Shown: positions 38,804-50,109 of the stretch, piece after piece | Numbering within the stretch: the stretch's first letter is position 1 | Layout: each line of letters opens with the position of its first letter | Source: Rutpela maculata | Lineage: Eukaryota > Arthropoda > Insecta > Coleoptera > Cerambycidae | Assembly: GCA_936432065.2 (NCBI GenBank) | Contig: OW386293.2 | Coordinates: 100,709,795 to 100,773,794, forward strand | DNA length: 64,000 bases | Reading direction: 5' to 3' | Position numbers and translations under genes: made by a program | Notes under the pieces: model-generated | Databases searched by the model: none | Seen by the model: the letters and a program-made list of their open reading frames with translations, nothing else | What the model was told of the DNA's origin: nothing

Positions 38804-38952
38804 CTGTTCATCAAGTTCTGAGACCACATCAAAACAAACAAATATATATGCTTATCACATGGCCGTGGCATAACGCCTCCTCATTGGTTGCATTTGACAA
38901 CAGTGACAACACATATATTTGTTTTGACGCGGTCTCAGAGCTTGGTGAACAG
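38804..38952. mobile_element. 149-bp hairpin element
   Basis: CTGTTCATCAAGTTCTGAGA at the left is mirrored at the right (reverse complement CTGTTCACCAAGCTCTGAGA), continuing through AAAACAAACAAATATA. Too short to code; a typical tiny MITE. Confidence 0.75.
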
Positions 38953-39593
38953 ATAATAGGTAATAATTGAAGAAAATAATAGTAAACCCTAAACACCACT
39001 GTAACTGTTGACATAATAAAAATGCAGATCTTGATTAGTTTGAGACAGATGAACATCTGTATATTTAATTAGTATTTCACCTACAAATAGTGATGCTGCT
39101 TACACATTTCTTGTAATGTAATGTAATTAAAATACCTTGCAGTAAAACCAGAATTAATAAACTTACCATCAGATATTAAAATCAGATATTTCAACTCCTA
39201 ATTTTTATTAGTAGCTTACCCACTGTTGATCGGCAGGACACATTAACACTTTTCCATAGTCCATCACTTTTCATGTGTATCTTTATAAGGTATTATTTAA
39301 CACTTGCTCGACAGTACAGAGTTCGACACGTAATAGTTATATCATATCTCGTTGTTTGGCAAAGGACAAACAGGTTTCTACCTACCACCACTCCACGATT
39401 CGCTTGTTTTCACATTAGAACATGTCAGTCAAGAACAACAATTATTGATTGAATAGTAAAATTCTTACGTCAAGAAAAACGGTGATTAAAATTGAGTAAT
39501 GTAATATTTAACGCATATTTTTGATATTTACTTAAATTAAGAATTTATAAGAATTTGCTGTAATATATCCTTATACTCGCTCTCACTGTTAAC

Positions 39594-39833
39594 AGTACTC
39601 GAAAAATCTGGCTGCTGGTTTCCGGGTCTTCATCTGCGTAGTCTTGGTTGAGTACTTGACGTTCCAACCATCTTGTCATGATCTTCTTCTGAAGGGAAGT
39701 CAGAAGAAAATCACGACAAGATGGTCGCAACATCAAGCACTCAAATCAAGTCTACGCGGAAGAAGACCTGGAAACCGGCAGCTAGATCACCAGCTCCGCG
39801 GAAGCCTCAGCACCAAGATAGTACTCGAAAAAT
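39594..39833. mobile_element. 212-bp palindromic insert flanked by 14-bp direct repeats
   Basis: AGTACTCGAAAAAT occurs at 39594-39607 and 39820-39833. Between them, arms of about 82 bp (39609-39692 and 39709-39790) form a hairpin with a short loop, and about 29 bp of unpaired sequence follows. The direct repeats look like a target-site duplication of the length made by LINE machinery. Confidence 0.7.
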
Positions 39834-39868
39834 GTGTACTATTAAGAATAAATCTAATAAATTCTTGT

Positions 39869-40519
39869 CCTGTCAATGAATGGTTTGTAAAGGGAAATGC
39901 CGAGATCCCAATTTTTGATTCGAGGACTGTGTTTGGACGATTTAGGAGGTAAATGTACCAAATGTCCCCGAACGTAGAGGTGCGGGGGGTGCAGGAGGCA
40001 CGAAGAAGGTCCTGGTTTTTGGTTTTACACTCATATATCAAAATCGGTTAGTCCTAATCAAAAAGTGGCTATATGCAAAATTAAAGCATTTTTTTATTCG
40101 ATATTTGAATTCAGTCTGCTGTGAAACTGATATCTGTACAAAATTTTTTTTTCTACGATGATTATTAAAAATTTTTTTCAATTTACAATAAATTTATAAT
40201 AAAGTTAAAATACAGTTAAAAGATAATACAATCCATTACGGAACCATAACAGATACGAAGAAAATTAACAGAAACATTATTGTAGAAAATTTAGTCAGTT
40301 CTAATTTTGCATATAGCCACTTTTTGATTAGGGCCAACCGTTTTTGAGATATGAACGAAAAATCAAAAACCGGGACCTTCTTCGTGCCCTCCTGCACCTC
40401 CTAGGTTCGGGGACTTTTGGTATGTTTACCTTCTAAATAGTCCAAACACAGCCTTTAAGTCAAAAAATGAGATCTCGGCATTTCTCTCTAGATCCCTTGA
40501 TTGAACGTTCACTGACAGG
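39869..40519. mobile_element. Fold-back element related to 4899-6400
   Basis: It starts CCTGTCAATGAATGG and ends, inverted, CCTGTCAGTGAACG. The arms share AGGTAAA-(C/T)(A/G)TACCAAA-GTCCCCG with the 4899-6400 element, and TATGCAAAATTAAA at the inner part. Arms are about 210-230 bp, the loop about 200 bp. Non-coding. Confidence 0.75.
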
Positions 40520-41558
40520 GTTATTATATTTTGAAGGAATTGAAGTTATTTGACAAATAATTGATCTAATAAAACTAAAAAAATATATCCGTTCTTGGTT
40601 TATAATTGAGGACACTAGAATAGAAGGGGTATAAGTGCATGTTTTTTCATATTTGCGTTAAGTACAGATTCGAAAACCTAAAGTCTACGTTTGTTTGGTG
40701 CAAAATAGATCGAAGTGATTTTCTGACTTTAGATATGATTTAAGTAATGATTTATTATTGTGTACTATAGAAACAAAAAAATTCGGAATAAAAAGGGTAT
40801 AAGTACATTTTCAAATTTTTCTTGAATTTTTACTAATTCTGAAATACATTAACTACAATACAAAACAAATGAAGAGATCCAGTAACCAATAAAAAAAGAA
40901 CCTGCCTGAACTTTCTTCTGGAATTTTGAAATTCATTCAACATTGAATGCAAATATTTCAGAAATGCAAAAATTACATTTATATCTCTTTATCTAGTCCC
41001 CTCAATTGATATGTTATTGAATTAATAATAATTTATTATGCAAAGTAATATCTTTCTAATGACAATTACAAAATTTCAAGTATACTTTATAGTCTAAGAT
41101 CCGGCATAAGAAATTAATACCCACATCTGTTATTCAAAAAATAGAATAAAAAATTACCTACTCAAAAACGCCTTTTACAGTACTAATGAGTTTTTAAACA
41201 GCAATCTCAATCAAATTTAACTTTCAACCATCTTACTTGTTTCGTTTATTCAAGCTGTATTGTATGTTTGTTTGCATATTTTATAAATTAACTGTATTTT
41301 TATGTTATTTATGTTGTATCATATACTTAATAAGTTTTTATGCCTAAATTTGTTCAATGATTTTTTGTACTTATATATTCTACACATTCTTTTAATTGAG
41401 GAGCATTCGTGTATGTTTTTTAGACGAACTGATGTCATTTTGTAATGATCCTAGAGGAATAAGTAAAAAAAAAATCCGATAAATCCAGTTTTTGCATTTC
41501 TCAGCACGAAAAAGCATACTATGCAATCCGTTGGATATTTTTAAATACAATAATAATA
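40520..41558. other. Intron 4, AT-rich, nothing recognised
   Basis: No gene or repeat structure was found, apart from generic AT-rich words. Confidence 0.4.
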
Positions 41559-42523
41559 ATAATAAAAGTTCTTTATTGAATACATAATAAATACATATTC
41601 AAACGGCTATCGACCGGAGTCCTTCAGCCTATTTTTCCCTACATTGTTACTGTTGATACATTATTTTTTTGTGGAATATTTAAAAAGAATACATTTTATA
41701 GAAAAAAAAAAGCAAACAAATTTTTATGTAAGTAGTATCTAAAAAAATTTTATATTAATTAGTTTGGAATTAATGAAGATAGTTTTTCAAATAGAGACAT
41801 ATCTGGGTGTTTGAATTTTGATCTTCTGTTGCGGTTTCTTGTACGGCAGAGAGGTCGTAACAGTTGCATATTATGTGGCCGATTTGCAATTTTGGTTGTT
41901 AATATTTGAAGTTTGCTCAAGATTGGGTTATCCTAGTTTTTTCATATAGTAAATTATTCGGCAGATTGTGGAGGTTGTTGACTGGATGCCGAATTTTAGT
42001 TATAATATGTAGCGGAAAGGTTTCGGCAACTTTTAAGTTATTTAGTACCGGCGCTTGGGAGTTGACATATAGAGTGTGTCCATATTCCAGTATAGGTCGA
42101 CATATAGATGTGTAGATTTTTGTGGCTGTTTTAGTAGATATTCCTTCATTTTTATATGTGAGTGATTTGAAGTGTTTTGCTCGGTTTTTTATTCTCGATT
42201 TAATAATTGCTGAGTGTTGGTTAAAATTCAGTTTTTGATCCATGGTAATTCCTAAATATTTGGCCGAAGGTGTTGGTTTTACAAGTTCGTTTGCAATGCT
42301 TATTGTAGGGGAGCACAGAGAGGGAGCGTGGTTAAATATAACGAATTGTGATTTATTAGGATTTGGAAGTAGATGCCATTTATTGAACTACACTTGAACC
42401 TCATTCATCTTTGCCTGCAACTTAGGAATTAAACTCTGCAATGATCTATCATGTCCCACCAATGTAGTGTCATCAGCATATTGCAGTATGTATGTTGTGT
42501 CTTCAGATGGATTTTGTAGAGTG

Positions 42524-42689
42524 TGTAAAGGTGGCTTTGGTTGTTGAAAGTAAAGACGGCAATTCGGACATCGTTTTTATTCAAGGTTCTAACAACAACT
42601 GGCTGGCGTAAGAATCCAATACAATACTCTTGACATATGTCATGCAACCAGTCATACTCTTATACATATAAACATATGCCTACCTTACA
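42524..42689 (-). repeat. Gypsy 3' LTR
   Basis: Reads TGTAAGGTAGGC...CACCTTTACA on the - strand, so it has TGTAA/TTACA ends. About 98% identical to the other LTR by eye (about four differences, including the terminal base). The purine tract lies immediately to its right. Confidence 0.9.
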
Positions 42690-42740
42690 TCCCCCTCCTT
42701 AAGATTCTAAATTACAATTTAACCAGTTTGTAACTCTAAC

Positions 42741-43547
42741 TTACAGATTTAATCTCTGGGGAGCTTCAACGCGACGACCTGATGATATTACGACAGGGGT
42801 ATTATTTCCCGCCATAAACTCATCACTACTTAAATCACTTTCAGAGTCTATCGTAGATGGATTTTCCTCACTATCACTATTATTTTCACTATCGCTTTCT
42901 ATTTCTAAGTAACATTTATTTCCCTGTTCCTCTTTCCCTTTTTCAAGAGAATTAGGATTTTTATCCAATGAAGAATGGTTATCACATGTTTGATTACAAT
43001 GTAAAGGTTTAATGAATCTTCTATTTCTAGTAAGTATCGAACCATTCTTCATTCGTATCATATAAGTTCTATCTCTAATTTTCTTAATAACTATGCCTGG
43101 TAGCCAATTTGAAAATGGTTTAGTCTGGACATAAACCGGTGCATTTTCTTTAATCTCTAATAAAACTGTAGAATTTTTATTATAATATTTCTTTTGTACG
43201 TCCTGCCTGCTATTCGTTATCTTTTTGGTATACTTATTATGGACCTTAGGCCTTAATTTGTTTGTTGTGATAGGAAGAGTAGTTCTTAACTTTCTAGACA
43301 TTAGTATTTCAGCAGGCGATATATTTTCAAAAATGAGGGTAGATCTAAAATGAAGTAGCGCTAAATTTATCTCTTTTTTATCCTCGCACACTTTTTTGAA
43401 CATTTTTTTAACGGTCTGGATATGTCTCTCTGCCATTCCATTTGATTGAGCGTATGTGGGAGATGACCTGATGTGCGTAAAATCCCATTCTTTGGCAAAT
43501 GCTTTAAATTCATAAGAGGAAAACCTTGGACCTCCATCTGAAATCAC
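42741..43547 (-). pseudogene. Gypsy integrase core (C-terminal half) and chromatin-binding tail
   Basis: Starts at ISDGGPRFSSYEF (second Asp of the DDE triad), then SSPTYAQSNGMAERHIQTVK (the Glu), NISPAEILMSRKLRTTLP, and a GPY/F-like module (WLPGIVIKKIRDRTY, RRFIKP), ending in an acidic serine-rich tail. The first Asp and zinc finger lie upstream in broken frames, so the integrase is incomplete. Confidence 0.82.
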
Positions 43548-44264
43548 GGTTAATGTCTGGCAAATATAGATTTAAGACTATTAATAATAGCTAAACTAGT
43601 TGTGTTTTTATTTAAATATTCAATTTCAACATACTTTGAAAAATAATCTATCACTAGTAAGTACTTATAGCCTTGTATTTCGAAAATATCACAGCCTACC
43701 TTGGCCCAGGGAATCTCTGGAATGTCATGAGGCTTTCAAACTTCTCTGTTTTATGAGTTAGAATATGTCAAACAAGCATGACAGTTAGAAATTTTTTGCT
43801 TTATTTGATTATTCATTCCAGGCCAAAACAGATTCCTCAGCTAATTTTATACATTTATTAATACCAAGGTGGCTGTAATGTATGCGATTTAACATCTTAT
43901 TACGTAAGGATTTTGGAACAACTAGAGAATTTCCTTTAAAAATTAGGTTATCTACTACAGTTAACTCACTTTTATATTGACAATATACCTTTACACTATT
44001 TTTTAGTTTTTTATTAGAGCTCGGCTATTTAATATTGTATTTTTAAGTTCAATTAATTAACTCCGGATCTTTATTCGTTTCATTTTTAAACTGTTCAATT
44101 TTCTCAGGAGTAGCATTTAATTCCAGCTTCACAAGACATACTTGATTTTCAATGTCCTCGTCAAAATCTGTGACAGAATAATAGCACATTCTGTAAGCGA
44201 GCAGGACATTTATTAAGAGGTTTTTTAAAAATAGATATTAAGGGTTGATGGTCGGTTTCCACCA
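43548..44264 (-). pseudogene. Gypsy RNase H end and integrase HHCC region, frameshifted
   Basis: No continuous frame. - strand pieces include RIHYSHLGINKCIKLAEES, then FWPGMNNQIKQKI and NCHACL in shifted frames, which are the H-H-C-C zinc-binding segment of a gypsy integrase. Stops and shifts break the link to both neighbours. Confidence 0.65.
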
Positions 44265-45059
44265 CTACTTTTTTCCCATAGATGAATTCATAGAATTTAT
44301 TGAGCCCGAGCAAATTGCTAAGAGCTCCTTTTCGATTTGAGCATAATGTGTTTGTGTTTCAGTCGGTGCATAAGCACATGGCAGATTATTTTGAATTAAA
44401 GCTGCACCTAACCCCGATTTTGACGAATCGACTGTGACAACCGTTTCTTTATTCACACCAAAAAATTGTAGAACAGGTTTACTAGTTAGGATATTTTTAA
44501 AATTTTGAAAAGCTTGTTCATGATGTGCTTGCCAAATAAATTCAACATCTTTTTTTAACAGTTCTCGTAAAGGCATTGTTTTATCTGAAAAGTTGTTAAT
44601 AAATTTGCTAATATATGTTAGCATACCTAACAATCTCTGAACATCTTGCTTACAAGTTGGACGTGGCATATCAATTATCGCTTGAATTGTAGCGTTGTCG
44701 GGTGCAACACCCTCCACAGAAACTATATGACCCATATAATTAATTTGGTCATTGCCAAATTTGCACTTACTCAAGTTAAATTTAATATTATTTTGTTTCG
44801 CTATTTTTAAAACCCTATTAAGTCTATTATCATGCTCTTCGACAGTCTTACCCCAAACTATATCATCTACTTGAGTACCTTTGCCTTGGAATATCTCCCT
44901 GAAACGTTCTTGGAACACTTCCGGAGCAGACTTGATTCCATATGGCATCCTAAGAAATTTATAGTTGCCAAAGGGCGTACCAAAGGTACACAAATTTGAA
45001 CTCTCAGCGTCTAAACTTACTTGGTAGAAACCATTTGTAGCATCTAGTGTGCTGAACAC
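44265..45059 (-). pseudogene. Gypsy reverse transcriptase / RNase H, N-terminally deleted
   Basis: Begins inside RT at FSTLDATNGFYQVSLD (motif with the first catalytic Asp), then MPYGIKSAPEVFQERF, and a catalytic VDD box reading QVDDIVWG where Y(V/I)DDI is expected. It continues CKFG, YMGHIVS and an RNase H start (VVTVDSSKSGLGAAL) before breaking. About 70 residues between the protease linker and this point, including the usual first RT motifs, are missing. The region 43560-44265 continues as frameshifted RNase H and the zinc-binding HHCC part of integrase. Confidence 0.85.
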
Positions 45060-45070
45060 TTTGGCGCCTG

Positions 45071-46315
45071 CTAATTCGCTTGTAATTGATAAGGCTTATC
45101 AATACACCCTATTCCCGAAAACAAATCGCCATACTCTTCTATAAGTTTACTGTAATTTGGGTTAATAGCATCAACTGATTGAACCCGTTTAATTAGATTA
45201 AGGTTAATTGATGAATTAAGACCTAATATCGCAATCGTATCAGAATTTACAATGAAAAACTCTATGTTGTAGCTAATATCATTTTTAACACACGGCAGGC
45301 TGCACTTACCTATAACATTTAATTCGCTACCAGTGTAAGAACTTAACTTAACATGTGTTTTATCTATTTTAATTTCTGGCAACCATTTTAGGGGTAGAAC
45401 ATTAGCCATTGCACCTGTATCAATTTTCAACTTAACTATCTCATTATTAATCATTAAATTAGTAACCCAGTCATTATTATCAATAGTATTTATATTAACA
45501 GAGCCTACAAACAGAAAATGGTCTCTATCGTTTCCATTAATTGTATTTATTTCATTCTCAACATTAACTTCATTGATTTTAGAATTTTTCTTTTTAAAAC
45601 AAACAGTTTCGAAATGGTTTTTAATTTTACAAAAGTTACAAAATTTCCCAAATGCTGGGCATTTGTTGATTGGGTGTGATCGTCCACATTTATTGCAAGA
45701 ATTTATTTTCTTAACATTATTTTGACTTCTTAGATTACCTTTCTGTGAAGAATTCCCCTGAGTTCTTTTCTGCACGGCGTTAACTGAATTATTTAGGTTA
45801 CCTGAAGCCTTCGCCTCACTCCTTTCCTTTGAAGTTTCCATGATGTAACATACATCGATTGCTTTATCAAGAGATAGGTTGTCGTCTTGTAGTAATTTTT
45901 CCCTCATGGAACTATTGGTGAGACCGCAAATCAAAACAGTCTTTGTCAGCTCATCTTGTAATTGGCCTAAATTGCATTTGATAGCTAATTTCTTGATTTC
46001 CACAATAAATTGTTCCAAAGTCTGACCCATTTTTTGTTTGCATGAAAAGAATTTGTATCTTTCGTAGGTAATGTTTTGTTTTGGCATAAAGTGGGCTTCG
46101 AATTTGTCTAATAGTATGTTCAACTTATTTTTCTCGTTATCTTCACATTTAAAAGTTGAATAGACTTTAAAACCTTCTTCACCAATATAATGCAATAGTT
46201 GAGCACATTGTGTGGCTTCGGACTTTTTGTTTATTTCGCTTGCAATTAAATAATTTTCGAAGCGTGACCTCCATAACCTCCAATTCTCCGGTATGTTTCC
46301 CGCCTCCATGCACAT
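45071..46315 (-). CDS. Gypsy Gag-protease region
   Basis: An open frame of 414 residues starting MCMEAGNIPENW. Gag region first; two zinc knuckles (C207, C210, H214, C219 and C226, C229, H234, C239) bind RNA; then an aspartic protease with IDTGAMANVL (catalytic D at 299) and an ILGL-type second motif. It ends in GIGCIDKPYQLQ, normally the linker to RT, but then a stop appears because the start of RT is deleted. No longer part of a working polyprotein. Confidence 0.88.
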   Translation of the reverse strand: MCMEAGNIPENWRLWRSRFENYLIASEINKKSEATQCAQLLHYIGEEGFKVYSTFKCEDNEKNKLNILLDKFEAHFMPKQNITYERYKFFSCKQKMGQTLEQFIVEIKKLAIKCNLGQLQDELTKTVLICGLTNSSMREKLLQDDNLSLDKAIDVCYIMETSKERSEAKASGNLNNSVNAVQKRTQGNSSQKGNLRSQNNVKKINSCNKCGRSHPINKCPAFGKFCNFCKIKNHFETVCFKKKNSKINEVNVENEINTINGNDRDHFLFVGSVNINTIDNNDWVTNLMINNEIVKLKIDTGAMANVLPLKWLPEIKIDKTHVKLSSYTGSELNVIGKCSLPCVKNDISYNIEFFIVNSDTIAILGLNSSINLNLIKRVQSVDAINPNYSKLIEEYGDLFSGIGCIDKPYQLQAN

Positions 46316-46441
46316 GGGACCAACACACCCCAGTGATCAGTCATCTTAATATCTAATCCTCTTTTATTTTATTTTAGGTCTGTTTAGCAACTTCATACAC
46401 ACTTTTAGACTTTAACAACACTTAATTACTCGACTGCGCCA

Positions 46442-46607
46442 TGTAAAGGTGGCTTTGGTTGTTGAAAGTAAAGACGGCAATTCGGACATCGTTTTTATTC
46501 AAGGTTCTAACAACAACTGGCTGGCGTAGGAATCCAATACAATACTCTTGACATATGTCATGCAACCAACCATACTCTTATACATATAAACATATGCCTA
46601 CCTTACC
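46442..46607 (-). repeat. Gypsy 5' LTR
   Basis: The same 166-bp sequence; its outermost base differs from the canonical T. The primer-binding site TGGCGCAGTCGAG follows on the - strand. Confidence 0.9.
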
Positions 46608-47815
46608 TTGATGTCATAACTGTATAAGTTGTACAATGGGGGTGAATAATAAATTCTTCCGATGTTGCGCCGTCAACCTTTACATGTAGTGTTCTATTTT
46701 CTAGGTAGTTTCTTAATAGGTGTATCAGATAATCAGGCGTATCTACTTTTTTTAATTTGTATAGTAATCCTTTGTGCCAAACACTATCAAACGCTTTTTT
46801 GATATCAAGAAATATTGCTGCCGATTTTAAATTTTCGTGCTTGGCAGTCTGGACGTTTGAGGTGAGAATCGTCAGTGGATGAATGATGGCACATTTTTCT
46901 TTGAAACCAAACTGGTGATTAGGAATTATGTTCCTAGTTTTATCATATAATTTGTTTCTTATAATTTTTTCAAATAATTTTCCTAGTACTGGTAGTAGAG
47001 TAACTGGTCGATAATTGTTAATTTTTTTTGTGATTAGTATTCGGTTTTGGTATGTTTATTATCTCACCTCTTTTCCAGTCTTCGGGAAATAAATGGTGCT
47101 TTAGACAATATTTGTAGATTTTTAAAATGTAACAATGAACCTAATAATTTAGTTGTTTAATTACTGACCAAGGTATTCTGTCTACTCCTGGTGATGTATT
47201 TTTTTGCTTGTGTAGAATATTGAAGTATTCTTCCTCGATTTCTATAGGGTTGTTAGGAATCTCTGTGTTAAAATATTCGTGGTACCATCTATTTACTTCA
47301 TCATATTTATTTTGATCAAAAACTGGATTTTGACTCTCTGCAAATTGTTGTTCGTAATAGTTTGCGAATATGGTGGCCTTGTCTTCATTTTTGTTAAATA
47401 TTTGCCCATTTTCTTCAATTTCTGGAGTATTGTGTTTAGGCTTGTATTTTGATAATTTTTTGATTTTTTGGTAAAATAGACGTCCGTTTGATTCCTCGAT
47501 TTACTGACATGTCTGCAGCCAACAATGTGTCTTATATTGAAGTATCATTTTTTGTACTATTTTGTTGTATTCATTTATTTTCCGTTTTATATTGGGATCT
47601 GGGCTTGTGTAATATTCCCATAACATTTTTCTTTTGGTTTTTATCATTTTGATTATGTATGGTGGAAGTTGATGGAAATAGTACTGTGTCTTAAAAGTTG
47701 GGGTATTTTTTTGTATTTCATCTGTTATTTTCTTATTAAACTGTTTTATATCTTTTAAATACATTTTTCGGCAAAACATGTCTTAGAGGTTGGACCGAGG
47801 AATCCTAAAATTTTG

Positions 47816-48448
47816 GCAAGATTCAATGTGTAAAGCTCTTTTTTAAAAACAAAAATCATTGGATTTATCGGCTTTTGCACAAAATTATTGGATTTATCGG
47901 TTTTTGCACAAAATTTTTGAAATATTATATACAGGGTGATTTACCATGATGTGCGGAAAATGTATCAGTAGGTTGTCCCCACCGAAAGGAGTTAAAAAAA
48001 TGAAAAATTAAAAAAATATGGTCAAAAAAATTACTTTCTTTTTTTTGTAGAAATGCGCCGCCTATGACTTTAGTACAGTACCTATATATGTTTCAAGTTT
48101 GTTTCCAAATATTGGATTTTGGATTTATCGGTATTTGCTCGAAATGATCAAGTTTATAGAGGATTTTACACCGGAAATATCGGCTTCTGCTCGAATCTGG
48201 TTTCATATATTGATAGAAGACCCTTTTATTAGTAAGAAACGATGTTTAACTCATTTTCCATCAAAACTGGATTTATCGGGTTTTGCACGAATGCTCCTCA
48301 ATTGGTTTTTATACACTTATTACTAAGTTCCTATATTATAATGTAGCGCGTTTATTATCATTTGTTAGTATAATATTATTGCTCATGTAATTTTTTTTTT
48401 GACTTGTGTGAACACCTTTGTGTATATTGCACCAATAAACATCTATCT
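47816..48448. other. Intron 4, repeat fragments
   Basis: ACAGGGTG-(A/T)TT at 47933 resembles short insect repeats of unknown class. CAATAAACATCTATCTATT at 48433-48451 looks like a LINE 3' end with a (TCTA)n tail, comparable with AATAAAGACAATCTATCTAT at about 63612. No coding frame was recognised. Confidence 0.45.
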
Positions 48449-49713
48449 ATTCAGATAAGAAATAGTTTATATAAAAGATAACATGTAGGCTAATAGATCG
48501 CGACTAGGTTGCCTAGCCATAACTTGACCCCATGACATTTAATTTGAAAATTGTTGTCAGGTGAAATCGAAATTTTGTCTTTATCCGTATATAGTAGCGA
48601 AACTATTAATCCTACAGGAATTTTTCAAGGAAGCAAATTCATCACGGGTTTTTGAAGTAAAATTATACACGTCTGTACTTTTTTAAACATATCTGATGGG
48701 ATTGGAACAGGTGCAGGTCGATTTAGAATTAAATTCTACGTCTGTTGTGGTTGATTAGTTATTAACAGGGGAAGGTCAACTATCTCTTTTTTTGATAAGG
48801 AAAGAGATGGGCGAAAGACACTCTTCTAACACAAAATCGCAATCGAGAAACATCAAACGAAAAATGCCAAAAATGTCAATTTTGATTTGTTCGTGTTGAG
48901 CCGAATTTTTGAATTTCGGCGTGTGATTTACGATGCGGATCAACTACAAGTCTTCCTCTTTCCGTATCGACATGGTAAGGGCGTCGCGGTATCGTATTTT
49001 TGAAAATATGAGTATATTTAGATGTCGGGTTTTCGACGAAAATTTCCTTTCGGATTCCGCATCTCTGAAAACGGTTTTTCGCCCGTAACTCGGAATCCGT
49101 GAGATAACTCAAAAATAAAAACTCCCAAAGGAAAACTACATAATGTGAAGAATGTTTTGCCACATTTCAAATTTTACTGTGATTCTTGGTTTGGGCCCGG
49201 CGGGCTTTTTAAGATGGTGGTGTCTTCCACTTTTTTGCTTAAAACGTCCATAACTCCTAAACGGTGGCTCCTATGGAAAAAACTACGACCTAACGAATTT
49301 GTAGAGAATTTAATAAGCCACAAGTCTCTTTTTTATTTTTTGCCCTATGACAAAAAATAAGGATGCTAGGAGCGATACAACTGGAAATTTACATATTCCA
49401 AGGAAACTTGTTTTTTCTCATCTCTTGCGAATATCTAGATAAACGTTGGTTCTAGGAAAAAACTGGTAGGTATCTATTAGAAAGATTATAAAATGATGAT
49501 GAATTTGCTTTGTTGAAAACTTCCTGTAGGATTAATGGTTTCGCTGCTATATACGTTTAAAGACAAAATTTCGATTTCGCCTGACAAAGAAAGCAAAAAT
49601 TAATAAAACTTTTTCAAATTAAATGTCGTGGGGTCAAGACATGGCTAGGCAACCTAGTCGCGATCTATTAGCCTACATGTTATCTTTCATAAAAACTATT
49701 TCTTATATGAATA
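48449..49713. mobile_element. Fold-back element, 1.26 kb, in intron 4
   Basis: The left arm (ATTCAGATAAGAAATAG, GATCGCGACTAGGTTGCCTA, GTCTTTATCC and so on, 48449-48670) is mirrored by the right arm (about 49495-49713). The loop is about 820 bp. The arms carry a CGAAACTATTAATCCTACAG phrase, also seen in other fold-backs here. No coding. Confidence 0.8.
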
Positions 49714-49907
49714 ACAGATGAGGGTAGTAACTTCTTATGCCAGATCTTGTACAATTAATATAAAATAGTTTTTATTTAATTCCAAAATTATACAATCTGG
49801 ATCTTCACTATATAACAAAAAAATTGGGCAGAAAAACATTCAAACCAAATTTTGTACCTGCTCAAATATTCGAAACACATCAATATTTCTCATTTGTTCC
49901 TTTACAG

Positions 49908-50025
49908 AGGTGTAGTTGCTGTTACAATGGATTTGTTGAAATTGGATATTAACCAGTGCCCTGACGATTACTATGTAGCCAATGCCTTTAAGGACACCAA
50001 TAAATGTGACCAAAAAACATCTTAC
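49908..50025 (+). CDS. Exon 5: end of Cache B, start of EGF-like B
   Basis: Residues 673-712. The acceptor is TTCCTTTACAG at 49907; its first base completes Lys 673. It runs GVVAVTMDLLKLDINQCPDD with cysteines at 690 and 706. The donor is TAC|GTAAGC (phase 0). Closely parallel to exon 2 in sequence and phase. Confidence 0.87.
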
Positions 50026-50109
50026 GTAAGCCATTCTTATATAAAAAAAAATACACTTACGTGTTTAAACCATTTATTCTTTTTACCAATTTTTTTAATT
50101 CTCTTTTAG

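Larger units (their letters stand above)
42524..46607 (-). mobile_element. Ty3/gypsy LTR retrotransposon, 4.1 kb, internally deleted
   Basis: Two 166-bp LTRs flank a gag-pol remnant on the - strand. The 3' LTR is preceded by a purine-rich tract (AAGGAGGGGGA on the - strand, about 42690-42700), and the 5' LTR is followed by TGGCGCAGTCGAG, a primer-binding site resembling the tRNA-Ser type of 17.6/297-like elements. Gag-protease, RT/RNase H and integrase regions are all present but damaged. It sits inside the LINE; no clear target duplication is seen at its ends. Confidence 0.9.
41559..47815 (-). mobile_element. Jockey-like LINE, 5'-truncated, split by a gypsy element
   Basis: The - strand reads, in order: FNKKITDEIQ and PPYIIKMIKTKRKMLWEYY (about 47650-47760, linker before RT); AAIFLDIKKAFDSVW (about 46800); PLYNLYSYDI up to 46608; the gypsy insertion; then TLQNPSEDTTYILQYADDT from 42523; KYLGITMDQKLNF; and a thumb-like end to 41917. 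A short UTR and an AAT-repeat tail (at 41559) close the 3' end. Several frameshifts and a missing piece before PLYNLYSYD show it was already dead. Without the gypsy insert it is about 2.2 kb. It lies antisense in intron 4. Confidence 0.78.

Noticed and set aside
42429..42647. 72-residue minus frame
   Set aside because: It spans the junction of the LINE RT remnant and the gypsy LTR, so it is chimeric.
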